DNA from: Dipylidium caninum
Taxonomy: Eukaryota; Platyhelminthes; Cestoda; Cyclophyllidea; Dipylidiidae
DNA length: 64,000 nt
Direction: 5' to 3'
Assembly: GCA_017562135.1 (NCBI GenBank)
Contig: QEYB01000981.1
Coordinates: 310,001 to 374,000, forward strand
The position numbers were made by a program, and so were the translations under genes. Numbering within the stretch: the first letter of the stretch is position 1; each line of letters opens with the position of its first letter. The notes under the pieces are model-generated. The model saw nothing but the letters and a program-made list of their open reading frames with translations, ran no database searches and was not told where the DNA came from. This document shows, piece after piece, positions 36,492 through 48,941 of this stretch.

Positions 36492-36730
36492 AGGGAACTA
36501 CTACCAGGGCTGGAACCTGAGTCAAAAAGCGAGTCATCCGTGAAGCGCCTTCTCAAAAGTAGGTTGACCTGTCCCGGGTGGGCTGTGGGACTCGGACAGC
36601 AGAGCTTTCGGCGAGTTGGTAGATTTGCTCGCGATGTAGAACTAGGCTCTCGGTAGCGAGATTTGATAACCGTTTCACCTATGTTAATTAAGAAAGAGGG
36701 ACCATCAAATTCTTCCTTGACTATTCTCAT
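36437..36730 (-). CDS. Hypothetical Ser-rich protein, 97 aa
   Basis: A complete ATG-to-stop minus-strand frame. It begins MRIVKEEFDGPSFLINIGE, has a basic middle (LLRRRFTDDSLFDSGS) and ends in a Ser/Gly/Asp tail (SCEGLSGSDGD). The composition and acidic-serine clusters are like a regulated phosphoprotein. I recognise no domain. It lies about 1 kb upstream of Axin on the opposite strand. It could be a single-exon gene or part of a larger one. Confidence 0.35.
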   Translation of the reverse strand: MRIVKEEFDGPSFLINIGETVIKSRYREPSSTSRANLPTRRKLCCPSPTAHPGQVNLLLRRRFTDDSLFDSGSSPGSSSLYHFSPFSCEGLSGSDGD

Positions 36731-37782
36731 TCTAATGATTCAACTCCTGCAGTATGTATCAAATGAAGCCAAGAGATCTCCTTTATCAATTCCCTAATCG
36801 CGGACTCTATGATCATTAGTGCATTAATGGTCACAGAGGGAAATGTGAACGGTGTCATGTGCGTTATGAGTCATTATTTCAACGTATATTTCAGTTATAT
36901 ATATATGCTGTGTCTTTGACTATAACATAACACTTGTAGTCTGAAATTTGATCCATATACCAATTTCACATAGATATATTTCTGTCACTGGTCTCTTACG
37001 TATTTATGGGTGCTAGACCTCGGTAGAGGCTATCACAGAAACCAAAAATTTATTCTGAACTATATGAGTCCTTGGACAGTATTCTTATATGCTCCCGATC
37101 ACTCGTGGAATATCACGGTTCTACGAGTTTGGTGAATTTTGGACAAGTACGAACTTAAATGTACTAGTTTCCTGTTTTTTCCTATAGAATGTACTGCTTT
37201 TTGTAATGGTCAAGATCATAGTTCAACTTTATATAACGATACCATGATCTTGCTAGTTACACGGCCAATCGTCACATCTCACTGGCAGTGGGCGGCATCA
37301 ATGATAGCGCTAAATATGACTTCCTAAGTGCCATTGTAGCATCGACTTAACTATGTTCAAGGCGGCATAATAGCATCAGGTAACGAGGAAGATAAGTAAC
37401 ATATAGGCAAACTTTGCTGAGACTTATAGATCATATAAAGGAGCAAAATTTAAACGAGGGCAGATGATGAACTACCCACGTCTACGCAAAATCCAAGGCC
37501 ATATTAATAATTCTTAGCAAAGTATCCACAAAAATCAGTTTACTTACCAGAATAGCATCTATACTTTGTTACTGGAAAAAGCGTTGAACTCGTCAGCGTA
37601 CTAATTGTTTTAACCTTTCAGATACCTTACGTATATTGAAATCCGACTACGCGCATATCCAAAGAGTGCTTATCGCCCGTGGTTGGTTGTTTTCGTGTCT
37701 GGTTGACTCGTCGGTCACTCCCTCTGACAAATCAATGCTTGTGTAGCTTGGTCGTCTTTTCGATGCATCTTATTTTCCAGTC
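36731..37782. promoter_or_regulatory. Upstream region of Axin
   Basis: AT-rich, with no gene. A TATTTTCCAG acceptor-like site ends at 37780, two bases before the Axin ATG. That implies a 5'-UTR intron or a spliced-leader acceptor. Confidence 0.35.
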
Positions 37783-40700
37783 ATGGATTCTCGCCATCCA
37801 TTGAGCCACCAACTGGATACTCTTTTAAATGATTCAGAGGGTGTTAGGCAATTCCATAAATTTCTTTCGTCATCGTTTTCATCTGGTCATCTCCTGGACT
37901 TTTGGTTTGCTTGCAAAGGATTTCGATCAATAGTAGATGGTGATGATCAACTTAAACTTCTTCAAGTCGCAAAAGCCATCTATCGGACTTACATAAAAAC
38001 GGACGCAACCCTATCCGTTCCTGTAAATGACTCGACGAAACGGGAAATTCGTTCAATACTAGCTACATTTTCTCAGTCTTACCACAATCCGATAAGTGGG
38101 GAAAAGAGCTTCCCTGTTCTACGCTCACTTTTCGATGCTGCTCAAGCGGATATACAAAATCTCCTCGCCCGTAGTTACTTTCTGGAGTTTCTGCAGTCTG
38201 ATTCTTTCAGGATGATCCACCAATCCCTTTCGGCTTTGGAATGTAATGCTAGTCTTCCAGGAAAATCATCTCAACGTGGATGTAGTGACCAAACTGATAA
38301 TGCAAAACGTGTGAATTTATCCTACGGTAATTCGCAACAGTGCAGGTACATCTCCGGTTTTATTTGAAAATCCATTCTTATGCTCTTCATGCTTGCCTGT
38401 GACCCCCAGCTTATGAATGCTCTGGTATTCTAATTTCCCCACAAATCGTTCATTACTCTTTGCGGACAGCTCATATGAGGGTGCCAATAAGCTAATATCA
38501 TGAATCTTGCGGGCTAATTTTGTTGTATCTCAAAGCTAACATCAATTGCGACCCTTATGGCATTTGTCTCAGAAGTATCTGCGTCTGTTGCGTTGGTTTT
38601 TTATCCAAATGGGAAAGCAACTAGTTAGCATGTGAATAACCCTCTCTGACGTAGCCATAACCCAATTTATATGTAAATTCAGGACACAGTCTGGTAGTGG
38701 AGAGGGCGTCTCCCTTTCTTCGACAGAAGGCCCTGATCAGAACTCCGCATCCTGCGTTATTGAACAATGTGATGGAGGCGGTCATAATACGTGAGTACAA
38801 AATTCCGCGACTTCATGCTTTTCGTGGGTGTAATTCATTGCTTGCCTTTATTTTTATCTATATGCTTACTGAAAGTTTCATTGTGCAATCAGCATTACCC
38901 TGTGCGAATGTACAAATGCAAAAAATAGAATGAAGGACACACAGAGGACCAAAAACCCTAGTTAGTCGCAGACGTATGCATACGCACTTCAGGCGGGAAT
39001 TGCGTCATGTCCCGTTTAGAGAACTGAAACGAACTCGGAGCTTTCAAATGGCCTAAATAGGTATCAAGCTTGCCGGGTTTTTATCTGACCCCATATGCAC
39101 TTTTGTATGCTGTCACGATCACCCATTTCTGGCCGTCATAGAATGCTGATTGACTTTGATATAGATGCCAAATCATGTGATAGACTATGTGAGAATGTCC
39201 ACAGACTCTATTATCGACTTCAACCCAATGCAAAGTCAGTGGAGTTACGCGTAATCATGGGTCCACTGGGCCTTTATCAGATGGTCCACTCATGCAGAAC
39301 GACTTTTTTCGCCGCTACCGCTTGCAGTGCCGCGACAACTATGGCGGTGTATTTGTGCTTTTTTGCGTGCTCTTTCCGACCACTGGATAATGAGGGAGGA
39401 GGGCGTTACCGCGAGAAACACTGAACTGGAGAGTAAGAGACATTGAAGGTGCGTATGCGTGAAAACGAATGTGTGGACCTGAACGGTTAACCGCGCTTAT
39501 AACGGCGGCGATGGTGGTGTCGGTGATGGTGGTTGCGAAATGGTGTCGGTATCAGGGCGGCACTTTGACAACAGGACCGGTCTTCGCTACCGTCACCTTG
39601 TTCCAGCGAGCACACTGTGCAAACGCTGCCGCACAGTGTGCACGCACGCACGCACACAAGGTAGCGTTGACTGCGCGTCCTCCTCTGCTTTCTGCGTGTT
39701 TGTGCGCACCTGGGTATTTGTATGTCAGCATGCGTGCACATGGTGGCAGGCCATTGATTTCAATTTCCCAGTTTTCGGTTTCTACTTTGCCTTTGGTGTG
39801 TCCCAATTAGTAATTCTTTCATCTACGATGCTTCCCTGATGTCCATTCGCTCTCCGACACTACAATCATTGTTTTTCCTCTTCGCCTCGTTACCTTTTTC
39901 AAAGTTATTCAAGGTCTTGAGTATTCATTTTTTGAATACTGCTCCTTAAGTAATACGTTCCGAATAAGGGTAATTATGAAAACGTGGATCAAAAGTTGGT
40001 TGCGGTTTGGTTGATTTACGAAAGTTTACTTTGATGCTAATTTTTTACTGGTGTACTGTTTTCAATGGGAAATTGAAACACAATTTTAAAACTGAAAAGA
40101 CATATTTTCTCCAAATTTATTGACGTTGTGGACTGGCCGCACATTTAATGTCTGTTCTGTTTCTTTATTGTTATTGCTACTATTGTAACCCTTAGGAGAA
40201 CGGTAGCAGTCGGTGGTCTTGGACGCAAAAGCCACCCCATGCGTGTTACACCATTGCTGTTTTATGGGTTCAGTGCATACATATAGGTCTAACTGCCGCC
40301 GTCGGGCTGACAAATGCCCTCTGCCATAAAACACCCTCTTTCCTAGGGGCACACCAACGTTTACACATGCCCGCATTTTTCTTCAGGCATGCTAAGGCCT
40401 CGGCTTCTGGGACCATTTCCTCTGACAAGAGTCGACATACTACAGCAGACACAGGCGGTGTCTGCGAAGTGGTAACAGCCCCTGAACTCATTGCATATAT
40501 GAACCCTGCTGGGGTCGGCAATGTCGGTGGAAGTGCCGACCACAGCCTATCTGGTGCTCCTCCTCCTCCCAAAGCCATTTCGGCAACGACAGCGGCGCCA
40601 GCTGCCGAAACAGCGATCCGCAAACCCGGCACCAACCTCGCCGAAATTGATCCTAGCGCTTTCGCCCAAACGTTAAGTCACCGATTGGAGAAGGTCAAGG

Positions 40701-43700
40701 AGTCTCGTGGGAAAATGGAGCGCCTTCTTTCCCGCATGCAACCAGTAAATAAGATCATCCGTTCTTCCCTCCCTTCACCTTTAACTGTTCTCTTCATACA
40801 TCCTTATTTTGTATTGAAGATGGATTCCGAGGAGGCTGGTGGAGAGGATGAGGAACTGGCCTCAATACATGCTGAAGTCAACAAACCCCCTTCCCCCCCT
40901 CTTCCGACTCGTTCCGCACGCATCTCTTCAAGTTCTCGTCGTGCCACCTCGGCCGCGAGCGGCGATCTGCTGCGCAAAAAACTCTCAGCTCTCTTGCCTC
41001 CTTCTGCTTCGGGTGTGGCTCTCCCCTCTGCGGATGACGCTCAAGTCATTTTAGAGGACCACTGCTCTCGCATTTGGACAGACGAGCGGCGTGGCCAACC
41101 GCTAAATGTCTGTCGTAAGGGCGGTCGCCGCTCTGACGTGTATTCCATCTCTTCTTTTGACAGCGGTGTGGGGACCTGTGGCGGGGGTGGTGGTGGCTTA
41201 AACAGTTCCGACTCGGAATCTTGTGTCAGTCGTGGCGGCGCCTTCCACCACCAACAGCAACATTATCGATGGAACTATGCGCCACCTCCACCACCTCCGA
41301 TGTGCTCCTTCTGTAGACGCACGCCCTCAATGAGCTCAACTCCCGCCGCGCATCGCAAGGAAGTTGTAAGCGGCGGCAGCAGTAACAGCAATTACAGATG
41401 GGGTGTTCAGTATCTGCGAATGCAGCAATATCATCACAGTCACAGTCACCGTTACAACTTTGAGGAGAGCGATTGCTACAGTGGTGGGAGAGCTATACGA
41501 AGTAGAAGTTTGACCTCCGATTCCCCCAGCGTTTTTGATTCGGGTCTCTCTTCCACCTACGATCACCTGCCTCCACCTCGTCGATCTAGACATGATGAAC
41601 ACAAGCTAGCGTGAGTCTCGCCGCCCCGTTTTGGCTCCAACATTAATAACTAAATTTCCCCAATTAATAGCTAGGTCGTTAAGCGCACTACATTTTTAAT
41701 TTCGAACAACCGCTACTAGAGTATAGTCGATGTCGGTTAAGGCCTTTGTTTGACCTCCCCGGCCATGCCATGTACTCATTATATACAGAAAGAGTCTAAC
41801 CGGTTCATAAATCATTGTTCGCCACTGCGTTCCGAAAAAATACTGAGTGTCTCGATAGGTTGGGCTCCCGACGTTTATAAGCACATAACAAACACTCACT
41901 GGATACATTTCATTCATACATGCGCACAAGCTCTACCTGGCCGCGCTAAAGACATTGTGGTTGTAGCGGCGACGCGGCTTACATCAAAGGGTCTCCACAT
42001 CAAAGCAACCTGCATCACAACCACCGCCTTTGTGTGTGTGTGTGTGTGTGTTTGTGTAGGCTCGCGAGTACGCACGCACCCTCATTAAGTGGAATTTTAT
42101 AGCTTCTCCTTCTCACAAGACCTCTTCGGTCGTGTGCGTGTGTGCGGTGGAAAAAGTGGGCAATCAATTATTAGCCATGGCATGCACGCACCGGATGATC
42201 AAAGCTTTCTTTAGTCCTGTGAAAGCTCCGTCCTTCACTTGTTCTATCTCCCTTATTTCTTTTATATTCCCTCCGCCACTATCCTCTTCTTGATTAATGG
42301 GGCTGAGCGCACACAGACACATACTTTGAAGCATGTGGGACTAAATTGGCCTCGGCTAATCCCACATCGCCTTTCCTTTTTCCTCCACTTTATAAACATG
42401 CGCGTCTGCATACTTTCCTTCTTTCTCTTTGCTATTAATCATAGTACATTGGGCGGCCGATTCGCTTGTCGTCTGCTCGCTCATCCTTCGTCTTTCAAAT
42501 TCTTTTCTCCTCACACCCTAACCACCCTTCATGTGCACGCGTCGAAGGTGTTCCTTATATTCCCTTTGCGATGCTGCTTCTTTTACCACACTGTGACACG
42601 CACAGATGTAAGCCTCTATTCTTTGTTGCAAATTCCACCGCGTACTAACCTATGCGCCCATTTACTATTTCAGGCAACAGGCTGGCGACGGTGCTACGCC
42701 CACATTTGGCGGACGCATGACACCCCTTCCAGGAGATGGTGAGCTCCCATCCCCTCTCTCTCTCGCTCTCTTTCTCTGTCCCTATCCATGCTTGCAGATC
42801 TATCACCGCTTTGGGTATTTGGTTTCAGAAGTAAACCATCGTTTTTTGGGCGACTGCGACGTCGGAAGAAATGGCACACCCGCTGGCCTCACCGCCAACC
42901 CCGCCCTCCTCAACCCCGGTTATCTTCCTACACCTCCCCCTCCCACCAGGTTAGTCCTTTCCACTCTCACCTACACATACAAATTTCAAAGACATAAGGT
43001 AGATTCTGTTAATGTTTGGAGTGTAGAAGGCCAAATAAGCTGATGCCGTGGTCTGTCATACGTGTGCACGGACGTACTGGTCAGTTTGACGGTGTTTCCC
43101 GGTCTCTCCCTTCCCTCGCTCGATACACCGTTTGCATGCACTTGTGTGCGATTAATAGACGAAGACAACAAACTCACAGGTGGACTAACACCGCACTCCG
43201 TGCGCTGAATCAGACCTGCACCCACCACACCATCCACCGTAAGGCGTGGTCTGACTCACCTGCGTGCCCGCCAACTAACCCCTTACCCACCCGGCGTTTG
43301 CCGCGCTGCTCTCCCCGGCCTGTGTGTCCAGACCGCGCTCTCTCTCTCTCTCTCTCTCTCTTTCTCTGCCCTCCCGTGGCCCCGTGATCTGTGCGGTCAT
43401 GCTATATCATTTTGGTTACTTCAATTTGTCAAATAGTTTTTCTCATTTGCTATTTGAATGGATACCTTGAATGAGGAGTATTTCCCTGTGGATGCGGATA
43501 TGATTGTGTTAGTGAGGGAGTCAGTTTTTTTGGGTGCGTGCCAAACGCTTCCCGGTCCCACTTATCTGTCACTTGTCGTGAGTGTTTGTGTGTATGCCTA
43601 CGTGCGTGGGTATGGGATGTTGTTCGTGCGGACGTTGGCACGACCGCGTGGTATACCCTCAATTTGCCTCAATCGGCCTTTATTGCTTTCTTCGCCTACT

Positions 43701-46700
43701 GGCCCACTTGTTCATGGCCGACTGACTGACTCATCGTCGGGGGTCTGTCCTGGTGACTCGGACACACAAGCAACCCAAACCGTTTGGGTAGCCAAACAGA
43801 AGGGTGAGCGAGCGCAGGAGGAGTAGACGGGAATGGCAAACATCGCGGCCTTCTAGCCCTCTCCTCATCAACATGACAAGTGCTAACGCACAACCCCAAA
43901 AATGCCATCATAATGCAACAGGAAGTGCAAAGAAGGGATGTGGACAAAGACCTGTATGGTGTCAGTTGGGCCATTGCCTTGGCAAAGGGAAATGGAAATA
44001 CTTTATTCGATACCTCCGTCACCACTGCATATACGTCAAGAACGATCCCCCAACTTGGTTCTTTTGCTTGTCAGAACGGATCGGCAAAAGTTCGCTCAGC
44101 AGGGCGGAGTCACGCCTGCGACCGCGCGATGCACAGAGAATGCGTTGCTCAAGACATCATCAGGCTTCCCCTCGCTGCCATCTCAACAGTCGCAGGCCTC
44201 TGCAGTGGCTACATTCAACTTAGTTGTGGGATACTATCTTTGCGACGACCCCGTGCCCTACCGAACCGTATGGACCGGCCCTCTCGCCTCCGACGCCACG
44301 ACAATTCCCAACAATCCTCCCTCGATTACGCGGGGCAGTTCAAACAGCTGGTTGCCAAGAAAGGCGTTTATCGGTAAGCCTCAATCCTCTTTAATAGTGC
44401 CTATTTCGGTTACGCGGAAACTCATCGCTGAAGCTCTCTCTCCTCGAATCCGTTGAGGAGGGGAGACTGTTCGTAGTTCCCTGTAGAGTAAATTTTTAAG
44501 TTTTTTGTTTAGTAAAGGTTACGCCAAAGGCTATTATTATACGCTGTCTATTAGTTAGTTTGCCCGAAATCCACACGCACGCTTTGAACCGCTTATCTAG
44601 ACGGGGTCAAGGAACTCGGTTATTTCGGACATTAGGTTGATGCTAGTTGAAGTTAGGGCGTCTTTTTCTTACCCCTCCCATGGACCACTTCCCCACTTCC
44701 TTCGGGGCCCAGTTCTTCGTACCTGTATTTGGTGGAGCGGAGCCCCTTCCACGAGACCGCTTCCACCTCGTGCGTTTGCGGCACGTGTTGGGGCACGCGC
44801 TATCGCCTGTGACTGCAGTGTCGCTTCCACTGCTGCTTTGAATTTCTCATGGTGTGCCGCTGAAATCGATATGTGCGGGGAGCAGCGACCCGCGTCGCGG
44901 TCCAGAATTCGGACGTGCGCACCCGCACGCACAGTGCACCGTTTCAGGACCGCCGATGATGTTGCTGGTGCCGGCGGCGGCGGCGGCGGCCAGTGATAGC
45001 CGTAGCATCCTCTTTGCCACCAGCAGTAGCAACAGTAACAGTCCGTTCTGGCGCGAGATCGTTTGACGCGAGCGTATGTGTGTTCACGTCTTCCCGCGCA
45101 CACCAGCAGATCGGCAGATGCGGCTATAAATCATGACCCTCTCTGCTTCTTCTTCTTCTTCTTCTTCTTCTTCTTCGGCTTCCTCCCCTGCTTCCTCTAC
45201 TTTTCTCGCTTCTCCCTCTCTTTTCCTTTCTCTCTCACTCAATTTACCTTCCCGCACTGTGATCTAATTGCTATTTTCACAGAGGCCTCCTCGTCATTCC
45301 AGTGAACTTGATTCACTCAACGAAAAGCCAGGTTTTCTATCACTTTCTCGTCTCAACTGGGGGAGCTGTGGCGAGCGTGTCCCCTTTGGAGTGGGGCAGA
45401 AGGCCACGAATATGAGGCTTGTATGAAAGCCCTTTTTCTTCGTGACTAGGTGGGTCAGAGAAGTGCACATAGCCGATGCCGCCGCAGCTGTTACTGCCTT
45501 TTTACTTCAAACGCTTTTCACCATTACAACTGCCTCCACGCAAGCCAATTCCGGCCGCTGCAAGCGCACCTCCGTGCGCACGCGTGCGTCTTGCGGTATC
45601 TTTTTCGTTGTACGACCGTCACCGTGTGTCGCCTGTCGGCTGCCGACAAGGCCCTCTGTGTTTCCGGTTGTTCGCATACAATGTGCACTGGTTTGGCATG
45701 CCTTGTAGTGTGTTTGTGTCTACACTTGCCGAGCTCTCTTACCAACCTACTTCTATAACGTTGTTACCAGATAACGGAGAGATGGCAAGACCTCGTATCC
45801 GCGTGCATACGCGAAACTGAGCGATTTGGATGTGCCATAGCTACGCTTAGGTTTTGTGTTGGTGGTCTGCTCAGAGTTATGGTCGATAGATGCGTCTAAA
45901 TACGGGCGTAAAAGTGGAAACTTCCATCCCCCTAACCACATCGAATCGGGCAAAGTTACTAAGCTTTCATCCTTTGTCTCCCCTCCTCTCCTTGGCGAGC
46001 TGTTATCTCGTTTCATTGCAGCGTTTGATCAAGCCGCTGGTATAATAGCCTCGCAAAAATATGCTTATTTGGAGTCTCTAGACTTCATGAGCTCCCTTTT
46101 GAGTGCTTTGTGTAACATCTACGTCCCCACATGGAAGCATAATTATGGTAATTCTCATTTGTTCGGTAGTTTAATTTTTACTTTGCAAGAAATGGCTCTG
46201 CTCAATGCTCTCTTGTCAAAAGTCTTGTTGTAGATCCCGCAAAGTTTGTAGAGGGCGATTGGGAGTGCACATAAATTGAATGTTTGATCTCCTCGAAGGG
46301 GCTTTATTCGTAGGACACTCGTTCATGCTTAAGTGTGTGGACTATCGAGTTGTGATGCTCTTTAGCGTATCTTGTTGACACTGAAATAGTCCTCTCAAAT
46401 CTAGACGCTTTTCCCCTTGCACATTCTAGGTGAGCTAGTCAGTCGTCCCAAGGGTTCGGAACCCTTGTTTAAATAGCACACACACATTTGTACGTTGTGT
46501 GACAGCTTAGTGTGTGCGAATTTGTTATCGAATCTCAATTTCTTCCACGACTACCATGGGGAGGAGATCTCTATGCGTCCATAGCGCATTGGAAATGTAC
46601 GTGCGTGTGAATTTCGCAGTAGTTGCTCTCGCCGCCATGCTCCCCTCGCCTTATCATCCCAACTCCAACACGTATGACACGTCATTTTATTACTCGTCGC

Positions 46701-48200
46701 GAGGTGGCTAACAGTCCCCACCGTTTGAGTGCGTGCGAGTTAAGGTGAATAAATGGCTGGATGAGAGTCGGCTTCATCAAACATGCAGACACGTGCCCAT
46801 GCGCACACACGAATGGGCTGGCACGGAAACCAGCCCCCCCCCTCTCCCTCCGCCTCCCCGTCCCGTCCCGGCCCTCCCCGCCTTCCTTCCACCGAATGCG
46901 CGAAATCGATGTCGGTGTTTATTGTATGTGGAGCATACGTCCGCACCCTTTCCGCTTGCTTTGAAGAACGACACGCGCGCATGGAGCGGAGAGGAGTGCA
47001 GCGGAGCAATCAAAGCAGTCGCGGGCTGCCGCTTTCATCCCTTCTCCCCCCTTCCCCCGCGAATACAGGGGGTGGGGTGGGGCCGGTGGCAGAAAGGAGC
47101 CTAGTGAGAAAGCGCAACTGGGCACATGCGTGTGTGTGTGTGTGTGCGCGCGCAGAGGCCGCTTTTTTCTCACCAGTCGTGCGGCCCGGGGAGGTGAAGT
47201 CGGCGGGCGCATTTGCGAGCACCAGACTTTGGTGATTAATGGACGCGCGCGCACGCACTCGTCCACCAGCTCGCTTTTACATGAGGACGCACATCGTCTA
47301 TTTTCACAACTCGCACCCACGCACACCGACATCAAACGGTTGCCTCGGCGCCTCCATTGTGGGAGATTTGTGTGATGTACGCTATTGCAAGGCGCCGAGC
47401 ATCGATTCAGAATGTTTTTTTGCATGTGTGTGTGCTCTCACTCTCACCCGGGCCCTCTTCTGGTACGCGGGTTGTACTTCGCTCCGCCCATTCCCTTTGT
47501 TCTCAATACACTTGCAATTTAATGCTCAAAGCTGTCAGAATTTCTGACGACTTCCACTAAGCCGAAACCTCGTTCCACTCCTGCGTCTAGGAGATCGTAC
47601 CACCCCACCGGAATACCGGCCCAGGTGGGCCTCAAAATTTGGCCTCTACCTGGTTCGTGTTTCTCTCTGGTCCACATACTACATAGACCCCTGGATTTAA
47701 AGTGATTTTGGGATCTTAAGTTGTCATCTGTAATTACATTTGGATTAGCGCGTATTGCTGGAGGATGGAGGAAGGCTGACTAGGCGTTGACTGCACTACC
47801 CGGTCAGGCTTCTTATTGATGCCGGAAGTTACCGATCATGCATCTCGATGACATTAAAGGGAAGCTGTTTTGCTTCTTTCTGACTTCTGACCCTCCCACC
47901 CCCACCCCATTCCTCTCCCCGTCTTTGTCGGCCCTTGATCAAAGCCCTACCGCAATTTCACATCAAACAGATTATCCCCAAGCAAATTACTTCTACTCAA
48001 GTGCCTCTAAGTAGTATCTGTTACGGCTTATGACCGTAAGCTCACTTCCTTTTTTTCCATCCTCCTTGTCTAGATACTTCTTTAAGACGGCCAGCGACGA
48101 CTTTGGCACGGGTTGCGTGCACGAAGAAGTGGGCGATGACAACGCTATTCTGCCTCTGTGGGAGGGCAAGGTGATTGCTCGTGTCGAACGCGCCGACTGA
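37783..48200 (+). CDS. AXIN: Axin, Wnt-pathway scaffold, eight exons, frameshift in the DIX exon
   Basis: Exons: 37783-38345, 38683-38790, 40387-40744, 40820-41610, 42674-42738, 42829-42949, 44075-44373, 48074-48200. Phases agree throughout, giving about 810 aa. An RGS domain starts about residue 17 (GVRQFHKFLSSSFSSGHLLD; SYFLEFLQSDSF), the APC-binding module. Exon 3 carries the conserved helix FAQTLSHRLEKVKESR near the GSK3-binding region. Exon 4 has a beta-catenin-binding-like helix, VILEDHCSRIW. The C-terminal DIX domain is split over the last two exons: VVGYYLCDDPVPYRTVW, then GQFKQLVAKKGVYR, then YFFKTASDDFGTG and ILPLWEGKVIARVERAD. Axin nucleates the cytoplasmic beta-catenin destruction complex, and DIX mediates head-to-tail polymerisation with Dishevelled. 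Between PYRTVW and GQFKQL the frame shifts (one missing or two extra bases). The N-terminal tankyrase-binding segment of vertebrate Axin is absent from this model. Confidence 0.92.
38791..40386 (+). other. Axin intron 2
   Basis: 1.6 kb, from a GTGAGT donor to a TTCTTCAG acceptor. Chance frames only. It is CA/GC-rich near 39.6 kb. Confidence 0.7.
40745..40819 (+). other. 75-nt stop-free Axin intron
   Basis: A GTAAAT donor, a long pyrimidine tract and a TTGAAG acceptor. The length is a multiple of three and no stop occurs in frame, so unspliced RNA would insert 25 residues. I call it an intron from its pyrimidine tract and the implausible peptide it would encode. Confidence 0.6.
42030..42056. 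repeat. (TG)n microsatellite
   Basis: An alternating TG tract within Axin intron 4 (41611-42673). That intron otherwise holds no gene. Confidence 0.8.
42950..44074 (+). other. Axin intron 6
   Basis: 1.1 kb, pyrimidine-rich, with a (TC)n tract at about 43338-43366. A candidate small exon at 43181-43239 was considered, but it would break the phase into the DIX exon. Direct joining of 42949 to 44075 is phase-consistent. Confidence 0.6.
43338..43366. repeat. (TC)n microsatellite
   Basis: An uninterrupted CT/TC tract on the plus strand inside Axin intron 6. Confidence 0.85.
45146..45177. repeat. (TTC)n microsatellite
   Basis: A pure TTC trinucleotide tract, about ten units, in the last Axin intron. 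Confidence 0.85.
45856..46233 (+). CDS. Possible open frame nested in Axin intron 7
   Basis: A 125-codon frame without an early ATG. It includes a hydrophobic, helix-like stretch (LLGELLSRFIAAFDQAAG, then LDFMSSLLSALCNIYV). No domain is recognised and no splice sites are compelling. It may be a chance frame. Confidence 0.12.
   Translation: MLVVCSELWSIDASKYGRKSGNFHPPNHIESGKVTKLSSFVSPPLLGELLSRFIAAFDQAAGIIASQKYAYLESLDFMSSLLSALCNIYVPTWKHNYGNSHLFGSLIFTLQEMALLNALLSKVLL
47128..47153. repeat. (TG)n(CG)n microsatellite
   Basis: An alternating TG tract passing into CG repeats, a sequence type able to adopt Z-DNA. Confidence 0.8.
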
Positions 48201-48941
48201 TGGAGTTTAGGCCTTGATTTGTACAGAAGAATGTATCGCCCGTGATTTTCTTTGTTCAAGTCTTCCTGTCTGCTTATATTTGAAATTCACACTCCCACAC
48301 ACACACACCTGCCCATCGACTCGATTGCGCGGCTGCGTACGCATTACCTTGTCATAGACTCGGTGCCTCCTCGTCCACAAACCTGTTCTCTGATGAGTAT
48401 ATTTTGCTTTAAGTGGTGATAACTCCTCCTTGCCCCACTAACTCCCTCCCCTCCCCACCCCCTCCCTCCGCCCCTCTATCATTGTACAGATACCTTGGAA
48501 ATGTCGAGTCCCCTTTCCATTGCTGAAAAATCATTTTATATGTATAAAGTTGAGGTTGCGTATACTACTCTTACTTCTTTTCTTTTGCTACAATCCTTTG
48601 GTAGCGCTGTGCTCTGTCTGACGGAGTACTGAGGCGCACAGCGAATAAGCCGCTGGCCGCAAAGTTTTCGGCGGCTCAGACCGCCTCACCTCGTGACGCC
48701 CATGACGGCATCCTACCTAATCGCGCCCCCGAAAATCCGTTTGTACAATGCGGGAGCTGAGAGCCAACTTTCTGCCTCGAATCGGCCATGACTCGACATC
48801 CCAGTTAGTCTATCAACTTTTGGCTTCCGAGTAGTGGTTATTTCGTAATTTCGCATTCTGGGGCAGTTGGGTGCACTGTCTGGGTGAATAAAATTAACTT
48901 GTGGGTCCCACTCTCCGACACCGGCCCCTGGAGGCACTTTA
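48201..48941. other. Convergent intergenic region
   Basis: Between the Axin stop and the stop of the minus-strand terminal exon. It is pyrimidine-rich at 48.4-48.5 kb. A minus-strand frame at 48713-48976 overlaps the next exon and is not supported. The region probably holds the 3' UTRs of both genes. Confidence 0.5.

Larger units (their letters stand above)
44374..48073 (+). other. Axin intron 7, 3.7 kb
   Basis: This intron splits the DIX domain. It contains a (TTC)n tract (about 45146-45177) and a TG/CG tract (about 47128-47153). Among several frames, the least random is the plus-strand one at 45856-46233. No nested gene is established. Confidence 0.7.

Noticed and set aside
42799..42949. 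Alternative acceptor at 42797-42798 for Axin exon 6
   Set aside because: It gives an Arg/Pro/Trp-rich peptide. The acceptor at 42827-42828 gives a normal sequence (EVNHRFLGDCDVG) and the correct phase to the DIX exon.
43181..43239. Possible extra Axin exon (WTNTALRALNQTC)
   Set aside because: Entry phase fits but exit is phase 1, which does not match the next exon. Skipping it is phase-consistent.
44268..44338. 71-nt GT-AG intron that would fix the Axin DIX frame
   Set aside because: It would delete the conserved VWTG strand and the start of the GQF helix, which are present and well conserved. An indel is more likely.
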